DNA from: Sphingomonas sp. Ag1
GTDB lineage: Bacteria; Pseudomonadota; Alphaproteobacteria; Sphingomonadales; Sphingomonadaceae
Reading direction: 5' to 3'
Assembly (NCBI RefSeq): GCF_000980895.1
Contig: NZ_LAZX01000093.1
Coordinates: 170,986-234,985, forward strand
DNA length: 64,000 nucleotides
Below, in pieces: positions 46,758-57,947 of this stretch. Position numbers and translations under genes: made by a program. The stretch's first letter is position 1. Every line of letters begins with the position of its first letter. Below the pieces are notes generated by a model. That model was given only the letters and a program-made list of their open reading frames with translations, ran no database searches and was not told where the DNA came from.

Positions 46758-47948
46758 GTGACAATCGCGGCCATTGCTTTGCCCCGCCTGCTGCACATCG
46801 GCGGCGGCGCGTCGCGCCGACTGGCGGAGGTGCTGGCGACGCTGGGCCTTGCCCGGCCATTGATCGTCACTGACCCATGGCTGCTGGAAGCGGGGCAGGT
46901 CGCGGGCCTGTGTGCGGGGCTGGACGCGGCCGGGATCAATTATCGCCTGTTTGCCGACACTGTGCCCGATCCCACGGTCGCATCAGTCAAGGCGGGGCTC
47001 GCCTGCCTCAGTGCGGGCGATCATGATTGCGTCAGTGCGGGCGATCATGATTGCGTCGTCGGGTTTGGCGGTGGCAGTCCGATCGACACGGCAAAGGCGA
47101 TCGCGCTGCTCGCCGCACATGGCGGCACGATGGCCGACTATAAGGCGCCGCACGTGCAGGATGCGGCGGGGCTGCCGATCATTGCCATTCCGACGACGGC
47201 GGGGACGGGGTCGGAAGCGACCCGCTTCACCATCATCACCGACGAGACCACCGACGAGAAGATGCTGTGCGCCGGCCTCGCCTATCTGCCGGTCGCGGCG
47301 CTGGTCGACTACGAGCTGACCTTCAGCATGCCGGCGCGGCTGACTGCCGATACGGGGATCGATTCGCTGACTCATGCGATCGAGGCCTATGTCTCTCGCC
47401 GCGCCAATCCGTTCAGCGACGGCATGGCATTGCTTGCGATGCGTGCGATCGCGCCCAACCTGCGGCGCGTCTATGCCGATCCTGGCGATGCCGCCGCGCG
47501 CGAGGCGATGATGCTGGGCGCGACGCAGGCGGGCATCGCCTTTTCCAACAGCTCGGTCGCGCTGGTGCATGGCATGAGCCGGCCGATCGGCGCGCATTTT
47601 CATGTGCCGCACGGCCTGTCCAACGCGATGCTGCTGCCGGCCGTAACCCGCTGGTCAGCGCCCGCCGCGCTTGCCCGCTATGCGACCTGCGCACGCACGA
47701 TGGGGGTCGCGGACGATGCTGATGGCGACCAGCTGGCCGTCGCTCGGCTGCTGGAGGAGCTTGCCACGCTGAACCGCGATCTCGCGGTTCCCGGGCCGGC
47801 GGCATGGGGGATCGACGGCGCGCGCTGGCATGCGCTGGTGCCGGTGATGTGCGCGCAGGCGGCGGCGTCGGGATCGCCGGCCAACAACCCGCGCGTGCCC
47901 GATGCGGAGGAGATGGCGCAGCTTTATGCCGAGGTGTGGGCCGGCTGA
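46758..47948 (+). CDS. Iron-containing alcohol dehydrogenase with an internal 8-residue duplication
   Basis: 396 residues of the group III (Fe-ADH) family, which oxidise alcohols or reduce aldehydes with NAD(P)H. The nucleotide loop is GFGGGSPIDTAKAI, followed by IPTTAGTGSEATRF; metal-binding residues lie in TADTGIDSLTHAIEAYVS and HGMSRPIGAHFHVPHG. GTG 46758 has GGAGAGACATAGC before it; upstream frame (from 46713) lacks a ribosome site. Just before the nucleotide loop SAGDHDCV is repeated twice in tandem, encoded by an exact 24-base duplication. The substrate is unknown. Confidence 0.9.
   Translation: MTIAAIALPRLLHIGGGASRRLAEVLATLGLARPLIVTDPWLLEAGQVAGLCAGLDAAGINYRLFADTVPDPTVASVKAGLACLSAGDHDCVSAGDHDCVVGFGGGSPIDTAKAIALLAAHGGTMADYKAPHVQDAAGLPIIAIPTTAGTGSEATRFTIITDETTDEKMLCAGLAYLPVAALVDYELTFSMPARLTADTGIDSLTHAIEAYVSRRANPFSDGMALLAMRAIAPNLRRVYADPGDAAAREAMMLGATQAGIAFSNSSVALVHGMSRPIGAHFHVPHGLSNAMLLPAVTRWSAPAALARYATCARTMGVADDADGDQLAVARLLEELATLNRDLAVPGPAAWGIDGARWHALVPVMCAQAAASGSPANNPRVPDAEEMAQLYAEVWAG
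47008..47055 (+). repeat. Perfect 24-bp tandem duplication inside the iron alcohol dehydrogenase gene
   Basis: Bases 47008-47031 are repeated exactly at 47032-47055. The unit is a multiple of three, so the frame is kept and eight residues (SAGDHDCV) are duplicated at residues 85-92 and 93-100. Confidence 0.95.
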
Positions 47949-47976
47949 TCGGGCGGATCGGCCGGCCGTTTCCGCC

Positions 47977-49236
47977 TTAGTGCGCGATGACCGGTGCCGC
48001 CGTGCCGTCGTCCGCGTCCTCGTCGATCGCCACCACGCGCGGCAGGATCAGCTGGATCGCGGCGAGCGCCGCGAGATAGGTCAGCGAGCAGATCAGGAAC
48101 ATCGGCAGATATCCGTGACCGTTGTCGAGTGACCAACCGGCAAATTCGATCATCGCCATGCCCGAGAGATTCCCGGCAAAGGCACCAATACCGATCGCCG
48201 AGCCGACGATGCGCGCGGGGAAGATATCCGTCGTCAGGCCGAACAGGTTGGTCGAGAAACCCTGATGAGCGAACAGGCCGAGCCCGAGGATCGCGGCGGC
48301 CACCCAGGCGCTGTCGACACCGACCAGCACGGGGATAGGGACGATCAGCAGTGCATAGATCAGCATCGACGTCTTCCGCGCGGCATTGACGCTCCAGCCG
48401 CGGCGCAGCAGCCGCGCCGGCAGGAAGCCGCCGCTGAGGCCGCCCAGCGCCGCCATGAAATAGACGAAGGCGACCGGCAGCCCCAGCGTGCCCTGCGACA
48501 GGCCGAAGGTGCGGTGGAACATGTCGGGCATGAAGAACAACAGGAACCACCAGACCTGATCGGTCAGCGCCTTGCCCAGGATCACTGCCCATTGCCGGCG
48601 ATCCTTCAGCAGGCTGCTCCAAGCGATCTTGGGCGCGGCGGCATCGCGCGCGGCATTGGGCTGCGGCGGGATGCGCATCATCAGCCAGGCGACAACCCAC
48701 ACCAGCCCGAGCCCGCCGGCGATGAGGAAGGTCGCCTTCCAGCCGAACATGAGCGCCATCACCGGGATCAGCAGCGGCGTCAGGATCGCGCCGATGTTGG
48801 GCGCAATGCCGACCAGCCCGAGGGCGACCGAGCGATCCTTGCCGCCGAAATAGGTCGCGGCGGTCTTCACCGCGGCCGGCGTGCCGATCGATTCGGCGGC
48901 GCCGAGTACCGCGCGCGAGGCAACGAAGCCCGAGACGGTGGTGGCGAAGGCGTGCGCCATGCCGGCGAGGCTCCACACGCCGACACCGATGGCGAAGCCC
49001 CAGCGCAGGCCGATCTTGTCGATGAACCAGCCAGTGCCGAGGAAAGCGACCGCCGCCGCGAACTGGAAGGCGGAGGCCATGTGGCTGTAGTCGCGGTCAG
49101 ACCAGTCGAATTCTGCCTGCAGCGTCGGCTTCAGCAGCGCCAGTATCTGGCGATCGACATAGTTGAGCACGATGGCGACGAACACCAGCCCGAGCACGAT
49201 CCAGCGGCGCCGATCGGCGATTGTCGTCGTCGTCAC
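47977..49236 (-). CDS. MFS transporter, ACS-like (hexuronate/organic anion type)
   Basis: 419 residues and 12 predicted membrane helices. IVLNYVDRQILALLKPTLQAE and FIDKIGLRWGFAIGVGVWSL (motif A-like) match the anion:cation symporter group that includes hexuronate transporters ExuT. The start is GTG 49236. It converges on the alcohol dehydrogenase gene. The substrate is likely a sugar acid or other organic anion; no catabolic operon surrounds it. Confidence 0.85.
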   Translation of the reverse strand: MTTTTIADRRRWIVLGLVFVAIVLNYVDRQILALLKPTLQAEFDWSDRDYSHMASAFQFAAAVAFLGTGWFIDKIGLRWGFAIGVGVWSLAGMAHAFATTVSGFVASRAVLGAAESIGTPAAVKTAATYFGGKDRSVALGLVGIAPNIGAILTPLLIPVMALMFGWKATFLIAGGLGLVWVVAWLMMRIPPQPNAARDAAAPKIAWSSLLKDRRQWAVILGKALTDQVWWFLLFFMPDMFHRTFGLSQGTLGLPVAFVYFMAALGGLSGGFLPARLLRRGWSVNAARKTSMLIYALLIVPIPVLVGVDSAWVAAAILGLGLFAHQGFSTNLFGLTTDIFPARIVGSAIGIGAFAGNLSGMAMIEFAGWSLDNGHGYLPMFLICSLTYLAALAAIQLILPRVVAIDEDADDGTAAPVIAH

Positions 49237-49336
49237 AGGCCTGTTCCCCTCTTACCAGCCTGACCGATAGGATACCGTTGTCATATCTTCAATCGCGGAA
49301 GCGCCGATCGCGCGGGTTCGGCCGCGACGGGGCGCG

Positions 49337-50353
49337 TCAGGCGTTCTCCTCGCGGGCGATCTCATGCGCGGGGATGCGGGTGCCTTCGGCCTGGAAGCCG
49401 AGCGTGGCGCGGCGATGCACGGTGCCGGCGATATCGGCGACCAGGTACAGCGGGCGGCGCTTCGATTCGATGTACAGCCGGCCGAGATATTCGCCGATCA
49501 TGCCGAGCACGAACATCTGCACCGCGCTGAGCACCGTCACCACCAGCATCGTCGAGGTCCAGCCCTGGACCGGATTGCCCTCGAAATACCCCCACGCGAT
49601 GTAGAACAGCAGCAACAGCGCAAGGCCCGCGAGCGCGACCGACGCATGGCTGGCGAAGCGCAGCGGCGCAGTGGAGAATCCGGTGACCGCGTCAAAGGCG
49701 AGCCGAAGCATCTTCGACAGCGGATAATTGGTTTCGCCTGCGTGCCGCTCCGCACGATCATAGGGGAAGGGCACCTGGCGGAAGCCGATCCACGCCACCA
49801 TGCCGCGGATGAAGCGCGCCTGTTCGGGGAGCGACAAAAGCGCATCGAGCGCGCGGCGGCTCATCAGGCGGAAGTCCCCGGTGTCGAGCGGGATCGGCGT
49901 GTCGGTCAGCCGGTCGAGCAGGCGGTAGAAAGCGGCGGCGGTCGCCTTCTTGAACAAGGTTTCGCCTGCGCGCTTGCGACGGACGGCATAGACGACGTCG
50001 GCATTCTCGCGCGCCATGGTCGCCCGCAATTCGCCGAGCAATTCGGGCGGATCCTGAAGATCGGCGTCGATGATCAGGATCTGTTCGCCCGAGCACAGGT
50101 CAAGGCCGGCGGTCAGCGCCAGCTGGTGGCCGTGATTGCGCGAGAGGTTGATCGCCACCAGCCGGGGATCGGTGGTGGCGAGATATTGCATGATCGCCCA
50201 GCTGTCGTCGCGCGAACCATCGTTGATCAGCACGATCTCGTGATCGTCGCCCACGGCGGCGCGCGCCGCCGCCGACACGCGTTGGTGCAACAGCGGCAGC
50301 GTGTCGGCTTCGTTATAGCAAGGAATGACGATCGAAAGGGCAGGGCGGTGCAT
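49337..50353 (-). CDS. Family 2 glycosyltransferase (polyprenyl-phosphate type, GtrB/DPM1-like)
   Basis: 338 residues. The cytosolic GT-A domain has LSIVIPCYNEADTLPLL, LINDGSRDDSW and IDADLQDPPELL (DxD), and two C-terminal membrane helices (ALAGLALLLLFYIAWGYF and a second near residue 285-305). Such enzymes transfer a sugar from a nucleotide donor to polyprenyl phosphate, working with GtrA-type proteins and GT-C enzymes, both encoded a few kb away. It starts 21 bases after the M48 peptidase gene. Confidence 0.9.
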   Translation of the reverse strand: MHRPALSIVIPCYNEADTLPLLHQRVSAAARAAVGDDHEIVLINDGSRDDSWAIMQYLATTDPRLVAINLSRNHGHQLALTAGLDLCSGEQILIIDADLQDPPELLGELRATMARENADVVYAVRRKRAGETLFKKATAAAFYRLLDRLTDTPIPLDTGDFRLMSRRALDALLSLPEQARFIRGMVAWIGFRQVPFPYDRAERHAGETNYPLSKMLRLAFDAVTGFSTAPLRFASHASVALAGLALLLLFYIAWGYFEGNPVQGWTSTMLVVTVLSAVQMFVLGMIGEYLGRLYIESKRRPLYLVADIAGTVHRRATLGFQAEGTRIPAHEIAREENA

Positions 50354-50374
50354 CCGCGCGGCGTTACAGGATGC

Positions 50375-51820
50375 TCAGGCCTCCGTCACGACCTTGACGA
50401 GCATACCGGGACGAAGCGTGTCGCGATCAGACAGGCCGTTCAGCGTCATGAACCGGTCGCGCTGCGCATCGGTATAGGCCATCTGGCGCGACAGGCTGTC
50501 GATCGTGTCGCCGGCCTTGACCGTGACGATGCGCAGCTTCTTGCCGCGGACCTTGGCGGCATCCTGAGCGGTGATTGGCGAGACGCTTTCGATCAACGGA
50601 GCGAACGGTCCGATCCCGCGGCCCGCCGGGGTGACGATGGTCCAGTAATAAGTCGCCGACGGAAAGCGGTAGGCGAGCACCGTGGCGTCGACCGACTGGC
50701 CGTTCGCGTTCGCGCGCACGGTGGAATAGGCGTAGTCCAGGCCGTTGGCGCGGCCGGCCTGCGCCGCCGGCGCGGCACTGGCACCCAGCGCGCGGAACTG
50801 CTGTGCGACGAAGGTGGGAAGGTCGCTGGTCGCCGCCGCGGCCTTGAACTGGGCCTGGCCACCGCTGCCGGCGACCGTCACCGCATCGCTGCCGTTGGCG
50901 ATGCGATAGCCGGTCGGCGCGGTAAAGCGCAGGCGCATCACGGGATGGACGAAGGTCTGGCCGTTGACCACGCCCTGCCGGGGATCATCGTCATAGACCA
51001 TGCCGTCGAGCCGGCGGAGGAACGCGACGTCCTGCTGCCCAACCGGTGCCGCGGCGCGACCGGTCTGCTGCGCCAATTGCCGTGCGCGCTGCACACGCTC
51101 GCGGCTGTTGGGGTGTGTCGATGCCCAGCTGGGCACCCCGCTCTGCTGCCCGGCGAGCTGCGCGTTGAGGCTGGTGGACGCGCCGAGCTGTTCGAGCATG
51201 TCGGCGGCGGCGAAGGGATTGTAGCCGGCGCCGGCGATGTACCGCACTCCTAGCGCGTCGGCGGCATATTCCTGATCGCGGCCATATTTCAGCGTGTAGA
51301 GTTGCGCCGCGCTGCGCGCGCCGGCACCCGCCAGCTGACCGATCGCGCTGTTGCCGGCGACCGCACCGACCACCCCGGCGAGGAGCGATCCGATGCCGGC
51401 GGTACGTTGACGCCCGGCGGAGTGACGCGCGGCGACGTGACCCACCTCATGCCCCATCACGCTGGCGAGCTCAGCCTCGCTGTTCATCAGCGCGAGCAGC
51501 TGGCGCGTGACGTACACATAGCCGCCGGGGATGGCGAAGGCGTTCTCGACCGGCGAATTGAGCAGGGCGACGGTGAAATCGCCCTGCGCGTTGGACAGGC
51601 CCGATTGCACTGCCACCCTTTTGCCGACCTGCTCGACATAGGCCGCCTGCGGCCCGTCATATTTGCCGCCGAACTCGGCCAGCAATTGCGGGTTGGCTTC
51701 CGCGCCCTGCGCCTTCTCACTGGCGGAGATCGACCGCGCCTGTGCGCTGACGGTGGCGGGGATGGTGACCGCCATGGTGGCGGCGGGGAGGGCGAGGGCG
51801 ACGGAAAGCAGGCGAGTCAT
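50375..51820 (-). CDS. M48-family metalloprotease with C-terminal LysM domain
   Basis: 481 residues with signal peptide (hydrophobic residues 5-25, ending VSAQA). HExxH is at residues 124-128 (VMGHEVGHVAARHS) with the downstream Glu in YAADALGV, the third zinc ligand. After the peptidase domain, a middle region (FTAPTGYRIANGSDAV) precedes a LysM-type domain (VKAGDTIDSLSRQM ... LNGLSDRDTLRPGMLVKVV) that should bind peptidoglycan. It is probably a BepA-like outer-membrane quality-control protease. Good match to sphingomonad M48 proteins. Confidence 0.92.
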   Translation of the reverse strand: MTRLLSVALALPAATMAVTIPATVSAQARSISASEKAQGAEANPQLLAEFGGKYDGPQAAYVEQVGKRVAVQSGLSNAQGDFTVALLNSPVENAFAIPGGYVYVTRQLLALMNSEAELASVMGHEVGHVAARHSAGRQRTAGIGSLLAGVVGAVAGNSAIGQLAGAGARSAAQLYTLKYGRDQEYAADALGVRYIAGAGYNPFAAADMLEQLGASTSLNAQLAGQQSGVPSWASTHPNSRERVQRARQLAQQTGRAAAPVGQQDVAFLRRLDGMVYDDDPRQGVVNGQTFVHPVMRLRFTAPTGYRIANGSDAVTVAGSGGQAQFKAAAATSDLPTFVAQQFRALGASAAPAAQAGRANGLDYAYSTVRANANGQSVDATVLAYRFPSATYYWTIVTPAGRGIGPFAPLIESVSPITAQDAAKVRGKKLRIVTVKAGDTIDSLSRQMAYTDAQRDRFMTLNGLSDRDTLRPGMLVKVVTEA

Positions 51821-51919
51821 GCGGGGCAGGATCCTTTCGGTCCTGTCCTACGCGATGATCCCTGAACAGTTCCGTCGCCCTCGCGCAACAAGCGCCGTGT
51901 GGACGCCGCAGCGAAGGCG

Positions 51920-53752
51920 TCAGGCGGTGCGGGCCTGCTCCTCGACGAGCCGCTGCAGGATGGTCAGCGGCACCGCGCCATATTGCAGCACCTCGTGGAA
52001 CTGGCGCAGGTCGAACTTGTCACCGCGCAGCTTCTGCGCCGTCTCTCGCGCCCGGACCCAAGCGGCGTGACCCACCTTGTAGCTGCACGCCTGACCCGGC
52101 TGGGTGCAGTAACGCTCGATCTCGCGCTGCGAGCGCGGGCGGGCGAAGCCGACCGTTTCGACCATGTAATCGGTCGCCTGATCGCGCGTCCAACGCTTGG
52201 TATGGATGCCGGTGTCGATGACGAGGCGGGCGGCGCGAAACAGGTAGCTCTGCAGGAAGCCCGCACGCTCCAGATCGTCGGCATAGCCGCCCAGTTCGTC
52301 GGCGAGGCTTTCGGCGTAGAGCGCCCAGCCTTCGCTGTAGCCGCTGAAGAAGCTGAGGTTGCGCAACAGCGGCTGCGGCGCCTTTTGCGCGATCGAGATC
52401 TGCAGGTGATGGCCCGGCACGCCTTCGTGATAGGTGAGGCTGGGCAGCGAATATCTCGGCCAGTCGCCGACGTTCTTCAGGTTGATCCAGTAGATCGCCG
52501 GGCGCGAGCCATCGAGCGCGGCGCGGCTGTAATAGCCGTTGGAGGCGCCGTCCTGAATGTCCACCGGCACCGCGCGAATGTCGAGCGGCTCGCTGGGCGG
52601 GTTGAGGATCGCCTGACCCAGCTTCGCGGTCATGGCCGCATTGCCCTCGTTCAGGCCCTTGATCAGCGCCGCGCGGCCTTCTGCGGTGTCGGGATAGACT
52701 TGTTCCGGCCGCACATTGAGCTCGTTCAGCCGCGCGCCGACATTGCCGCGCGTCAGGCCCTGCTTGCGCAGGATGGTGTCGAGCTGCGCGGTGATTTCCG
52801 CCACCTGGTCGAGGCCCATCTGATGGACCTCCGCCGGCGAGTATTTGGTAGTGGTCGCCTGCTCCAGCGCGGCGGCATAGATGGCGTCGCCCTGCGGCAC
52901 GTCCCAGATGCCGGCGGAGCTACGCGCCTTCGGACGCAGCGCCTTGATCAGTGCGATCTGACGATCGAGTGCGGGGTAGATCTCACCCTCCACGATCTTT
53001 GCCGCGCGAGCCTGCCAGTCGCCGCCGATGTTCTTCGCCGCGGCGCGCTTCGCCACCGATTGCGCAAGGCCGCTGTCGGCCGCGGGTTGACCGCGAAGCT
53101 TCGCCATCTGGCCAAGCGTCAGGTCAAGCGAGAAGTCGGGCGCGAGATAGCCGCGCGAGGCCTCTTCCTTCTGGTTCGCGGTATCCTGGTCGAGCCGCTT
53201 GGCGAAGGCGCCGAGGCGATCGAGATAGGCCTCGCAATCGGCCGCATTGTTGATCGTGTGCGAGGAATTCAGGAAGTCGGGCGTCGAGAAATAGCTGCCG
53301 CCCTGCTGGAAGATGGTGAAGGGGCGCTGCACGCCGTCCAGCTTGAAGCGATCATAGGGGATCGCGCGGCTTTCCAGCGAATAGAGGATCACTTCGCGAT
53401 CGAGCTTCGAGCGGGTCGAGAGAGGCGCGGGATCGACGGCGCGGATCGCGGCGATTGCCTGCTTCAGCTCGGCGCGGGCGCTGGCCTTGCCGGCGGCCGA
53501 CTGGTCGGTCAGGCGATGCTTGAGCGCGGCGTTGGCGCCCTTGTCCATGCCGAGCGAGGTCGCCAGTTCGGGCGACCGCTGCAGCGTCTGCGCGAAAACC
53601 TTGTCGAACAGGCTGTTGAGCTGGGCGTCAGCCGGGTTGGTGGCGGTGTTCGCGCCAGCGCCGGCCCCGCCGGTCTGCGCGCGGAGCGCGTCGGGGATCA
53701 GGGCAAAGACGGAGGCAGCGCTTGCCGAGGCAAGGAAGGAACGACGATCCAA
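51920..53752 (-). CDS. DUF885-family secreted metallo-hydrolase (Tat signal)
   Basis: 610 residues. The N terminus MDRRSFLASASAASVFAL is a twin-arginine signal. DUF885 proteins are zinc-peptidase-like; the motif TYHEGVPGHHLQISIA (near residue 440) and SGYSEGWALYAESLADELG supply the putative ligands His, His and Glu. The activity is not established; they may be dipeptidases or carboxypeptidases of the periplasm. It lies between rsh and the M48 gene on the same strand, with gaps of about 100 bases on each side. Confidence 0.88.
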   Translation of the reverse strand: MDRRSFLASASAASVFALIPDALRAQTGGAGAGANTATNPADAQLNSLFDKVFAQTLQRSPELATSLGMDKGANAALKHRLTDQSAAGKASARAELKQAIAAIRAVDPAPLSTRSKLDREVILYSLESRAIPYDRFKLDGVQRPFTIFQQGGSYFSTPDFLNSSHTINNAADCEAYLDRLGAFAKRLDQDTANQKEEASRGYLAPDFSLDLTLGQMAKLRGQPAADSGLAQSVAKRAAAKNIGGDWQARAAKIVEGEIYPALDRQIALIKALRPKARSSAGIWDVPQGDAIYAAALEQATTTKYSPAEVHQMGLDQVAEITAQLDTILRKQGLTRGNVGARLNELNVRPEQVYPDTAEGRAALIKGLNEGNAAMTAKLGQAILNPPSEPLDIRAVPVDIQDGASNGYYSRAALDGSRPAIYWINLKNVGDWPRYSLPSLTYHEGVPGHHLQISIAQKAPQPLLRNLSFFSGYSEGWALYAESLADELGGYADDLERAGFLQSYLFRAARLVIDTGIHTKRWTRDQATDYMVETVGFARPRSQREIERYCTQPGQACSYKVGHAAWVRARETAQKLRGDKFDLRQFHEVLQYGAVPLTILQRLVEEQARTA

Positions 53753-53857
53753 GTGCTTAGGCCTTTCGGTAGGAGGGCTGACCGATCCTAGGCAAGGCAG
53801 TGATGTTGCCGCAAGTGGCCACGCGCACCGTCAGGCGCCGAGCCACCGCAGACAGGA

Positions 53858-55963
<2,106 letters not shown>

Positions 55964-56015
55964 GGCATCGACTTGAGCAGCCGCCCCGCGCTTTGCAACA
56001 GAAAACACAGGATAA

Positions 56016-56048
56016 ACGAAAAGGGCCCGCCCCGTCGGGGGCAGGCCC
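56016..56048 (-). terminator. Rho-independent terminator of the small secreted protein gene
   Basis: An 11-bp stem with one G-U pair (56038-56048 with 56023-56033), a 4-nt loop and TTTTCGTTT on the minus strand, 28 bases after the stop of the gene ending at 56076 and just before rsh. Confidence 0.8.
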
Positions 56049-56075
56049 TTCTCCGTTTATCGGCGGGAGCGCCGA

Positions 56076-56435
56076 TCAGTTGGCGGGCGCAGCGTTCGCG
56101 CTCGCCTTGGCAGCGACGGCCTTGCCGCCCTTCGCCTTGGCATTGCAGGTATCGAGTGCGACGGCGTCGAACGCCTGGCCATTGGCAGTGAAAGCGGTGA
56201 GCGCGCCAGTGCTGCGCGCGACCAGCTGGCAGGCGGCCATGTCACGCATCGGCGCATTGGTGGCGACATAGGCACCGTTGCGCAGCATCCACGGCGTGTC
56301 ACGGGTCATCAGAACGGTCTTGGTGGGCGTTTCGGCCGGCGTGGCGACATAGGCGCCATTGGTCTGCGCATGGGCCCCGAAGGACGCCAGCAGCGCGGCG
56401 GAAGCGAGTACCGACTTGGCAAGCATGCGAATCAT
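56076..56435 (-). CDS. Small secreted protein with a repeated NGAYVAT motif
   Basis: 119 residues with a signal peptide (MLAKSVLASAALLASFGAHAQ). The mature part contains TNGAYVATPAET and, about 30 residues later, RNGAYVATNAP, an internal repeat, two cysteines (MAACQLVARS and LDTCNAKAK) that could form a disulfide, and a Lys/Ala-rich tail. It resembles an uncharacterised family of small alphaproteobacterial exported proteins (possibly the CC_3452 family; not certain). ATG 56435 has GGGAGAG upstream. It diverges from the HxlR regulator gene and probably shares its operator. Confidence 0.75.
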   Translation of the reverse strand: MIRMLAKSVLASAALLASFGAHAQTNGAYVATPAETPTKTVLMTRDTPWMLRNGAYVATNAPMRDMAACQLVARSTGALTAFTANGQAFDAVALDTCNAKAKGGKAVAAKASANAAPAN

Positions 56436-56473
56436 GTGGGCTCTCCCAAAACCTAATAAGCGCGACGTAAATG

Positions 56474-56515
56474 TCGCACATGCGAGTTTCAATAGGCAAC
56501 TCGCATGTGCGAGTT
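56474..56515. promoter_or_regulatory. Palindromic operator region between the small secreted protein gene and hxlR-type gene
   Basis: A perfect 13-bp inverted repeat (56476-56488 and 56498-56510, 9-base spacer) contains two overlapping smaller palindromes: TCGCACATGCGA (56474-56485) and AACTCGCATGTGCGAGTT (56498-56515; 8-bp arms). The half-site TGCGAGTT occurs three times counting both strands, and the centres are 27 bases apart. Position between divergent genes, one a regulator, fits autoregulation. The repeat is seen; the binding protein is inferred. Confidence 0.6.
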
Positions 56516-56590
56516 GCAATCGACAACTTTTATTTGGTACTCGGCGCATGGAGCGCGATGCGCTACCTTGTTGCGTGAGAAGGAGTATCG

Positions 56591-57064
56591 ATGGGTGAGT
56601 TGCGCGAGCCGCTAGGGGAATGCAGTCTTCCCGCCGCGCTGGAATCGATGGGTGAGCGCTGGGCGTTCCTGATCCTGCGCGCGGCCTTCAACGGGCTGAA
56701 GCATTTCGAGGAATTCCAGTCCGAGCTCGGCATCGCGCGCAACATCCTGGCCAACCGCCTGTCGCGCTTCGTCGATCACGGAATCATGGAGCGCCGCTCA
56801 CTGGTCGAGGACCGGCGCAAGATCGCCTATCACCTCACCGACAAGGGTTATGCGCTGCTGCCCACGATGGTCGCGCTGCGGCAATGGGGGGAGAAGTGGG
56901 AGACCGGTTGCCCGGCCTTCCCGATCCTGGTCGATGCGCGCGACAACCGGCCGATCCAGCAGGTGGCGGTGCTGAGCCACGACGGCCGTCCGCTGGGGAA
57001 GGGTGACATGCACTGGGCGCTGCCCGGCGACCTCGACGCGCCGGAGCGCAACGCCGCTGAGTAA
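56591..57064 (+). CDS. HxlR-family winged-helix transcriptional regulator
   Basis: 157 residues. The conserved opening GECSLPAALESMGERWAFLILRAAF (Cys near residue 12), FQSELGIARNILANRLSRFV as recognition helix, and RRSLVEDRRKIAYHLTDKG as wing identify the HxlR/MarR-like family, many of which sense electrophiles or redox stress through that Cys. The gene diverges from the small secreted protein gene over a palindromic region it may bind. The stop is followed by a short gap containing a partial 7-base repeat (gtgcccg). Confidence 0.92.
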   Translation: MGELREPLGECSLPAALESMGERWAFLILRAAFNGLKHFEEFQSELGIARNILANRLSRFVDHGIMERRSLVEDRRKIAYHLTDKGYALLPTMVALRQWGEKWETGCPAFPILVDARDNRPIQQVAVLSHDGRPLGKGDMHWALPGDLDAPERNAAE

Positions 57065-57109
57065 GCGGGCCGGGCGGGTGCGTCGTGCCCGGTGCCCGGT
57101 GCCGCGTCC

Positions 57110-57835
57110 CTAGAGAAACAGTTCGGCCAGAAAGTCGCTCATCGCCTTCCAGCTGCGACGGTCGGCATTCTCGTCATAGCCGAAGCCGGGGGTGCGGCCG
57201 GCCGGGACTGAGGTGTCGGTGAAGGCGTGGCCTGCATGGCCATAAGCGTGGATCTGCCAATCGGCCTTGCCCGCGGTTAGCTCCTGACCTAGCGCTACCA
57301 TCGTGTCCGGCGGGCAGAGCGGATCTTCCCAGCCGTGGCAGATCAGCAGCTTCGCCGTAATCGGATCGACATTGGCGTAGTCCGGCCGATCGTAGACGCC
57401 ATGGAAGCTGACTCCGCCCAGGATCGGCAGCCCGGCGCGCGCCATGTCGAGCACGCATTTGCCACCAAAGCAGAAGCCGATCGCCGCCACGCGAGCGGGA
57501 TCGACCGAGGCGAAGCCGCGCAGCGCCGCGAGCGAGGCGGCAAGCCGATCGCGCAGCAGGCCTCGGTCGGCATCGAGTTCGTCCATATATTCGGACACGT
57601 TGCTGCTTTCGCGCGTCTTGCGCCGGCCCTGGCCGAACACGTCGCAGGCCAGCGCGACATAGCCGAGTTTGGCGAGATCCTCCGCCTTCTGGTTGTCAGC
57701 TTCCTTTTGCCCCAGGATGTTGGGGCAGACGAGCACGCCCGGGCGCTGCGTCTCGACCTCATCCTCCCAGGTGATCACGCCCTCGAACGGGCCGCCGGGG
57801 CCATCATACACCAGGGTCTGCCGCACGATCGCCAT
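57110..57835 (-). CDS. Dienelactone hydrolase family protein
   Basis: 241 residues of the alpha/beta hydrolase fold. The nucleophile is Cys122 in GFCFGGKCV, as in true dienelactone hydrolases (carboxymethylenebutenolidase), with the Asp in WEDPLCPP and the His in GHAGHAFT completing the triad. ATG 57835 has AAGGAGAA upstream; the frame extends upstream without need. No aromatic-degradation genes surround it, so the natural substrate is unknown. Confidence 0.9.
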   Translation of the reverse strand: MAIVRQTLVYDGPGGPFEGVITWEDEVETQRPGVLVCPNILGQKEADNQKAEDLAKLGYVALACDVFGQGRRKTRESSNVSEYMDELDADRGLLRDRLAASLAALRGFASVDPARVAAIGFCFGGKCVLDMARAGLPILGGVSFHGVYDRPDYANVDPITAKLLICHGWEDPLCPPDTMVALGQELTAGKADWQIHAYGHAGHAFTDTSVPAGRTPGFGYDENADRRSWKAMSDFLAELFL

Positions 57836-57947
57836 CGCAATTCTCCTTCGGCGCGAACTTAAACCTTTCCCTGCGCGCTTGTCGAAGGGCGCCTCCACTC
57901 TCTAACAGCGCGGCCATCACAGGCGTCATTGCCAACGGGAGATATCG

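Noticed and set aside
57080..57105. Short direct repeat of gtgcccg after the HxlR gene
   Set aside because: Only about two and a half copies of seven bases; no stem or T run, so neither a terminator nor a convincing repeat element.
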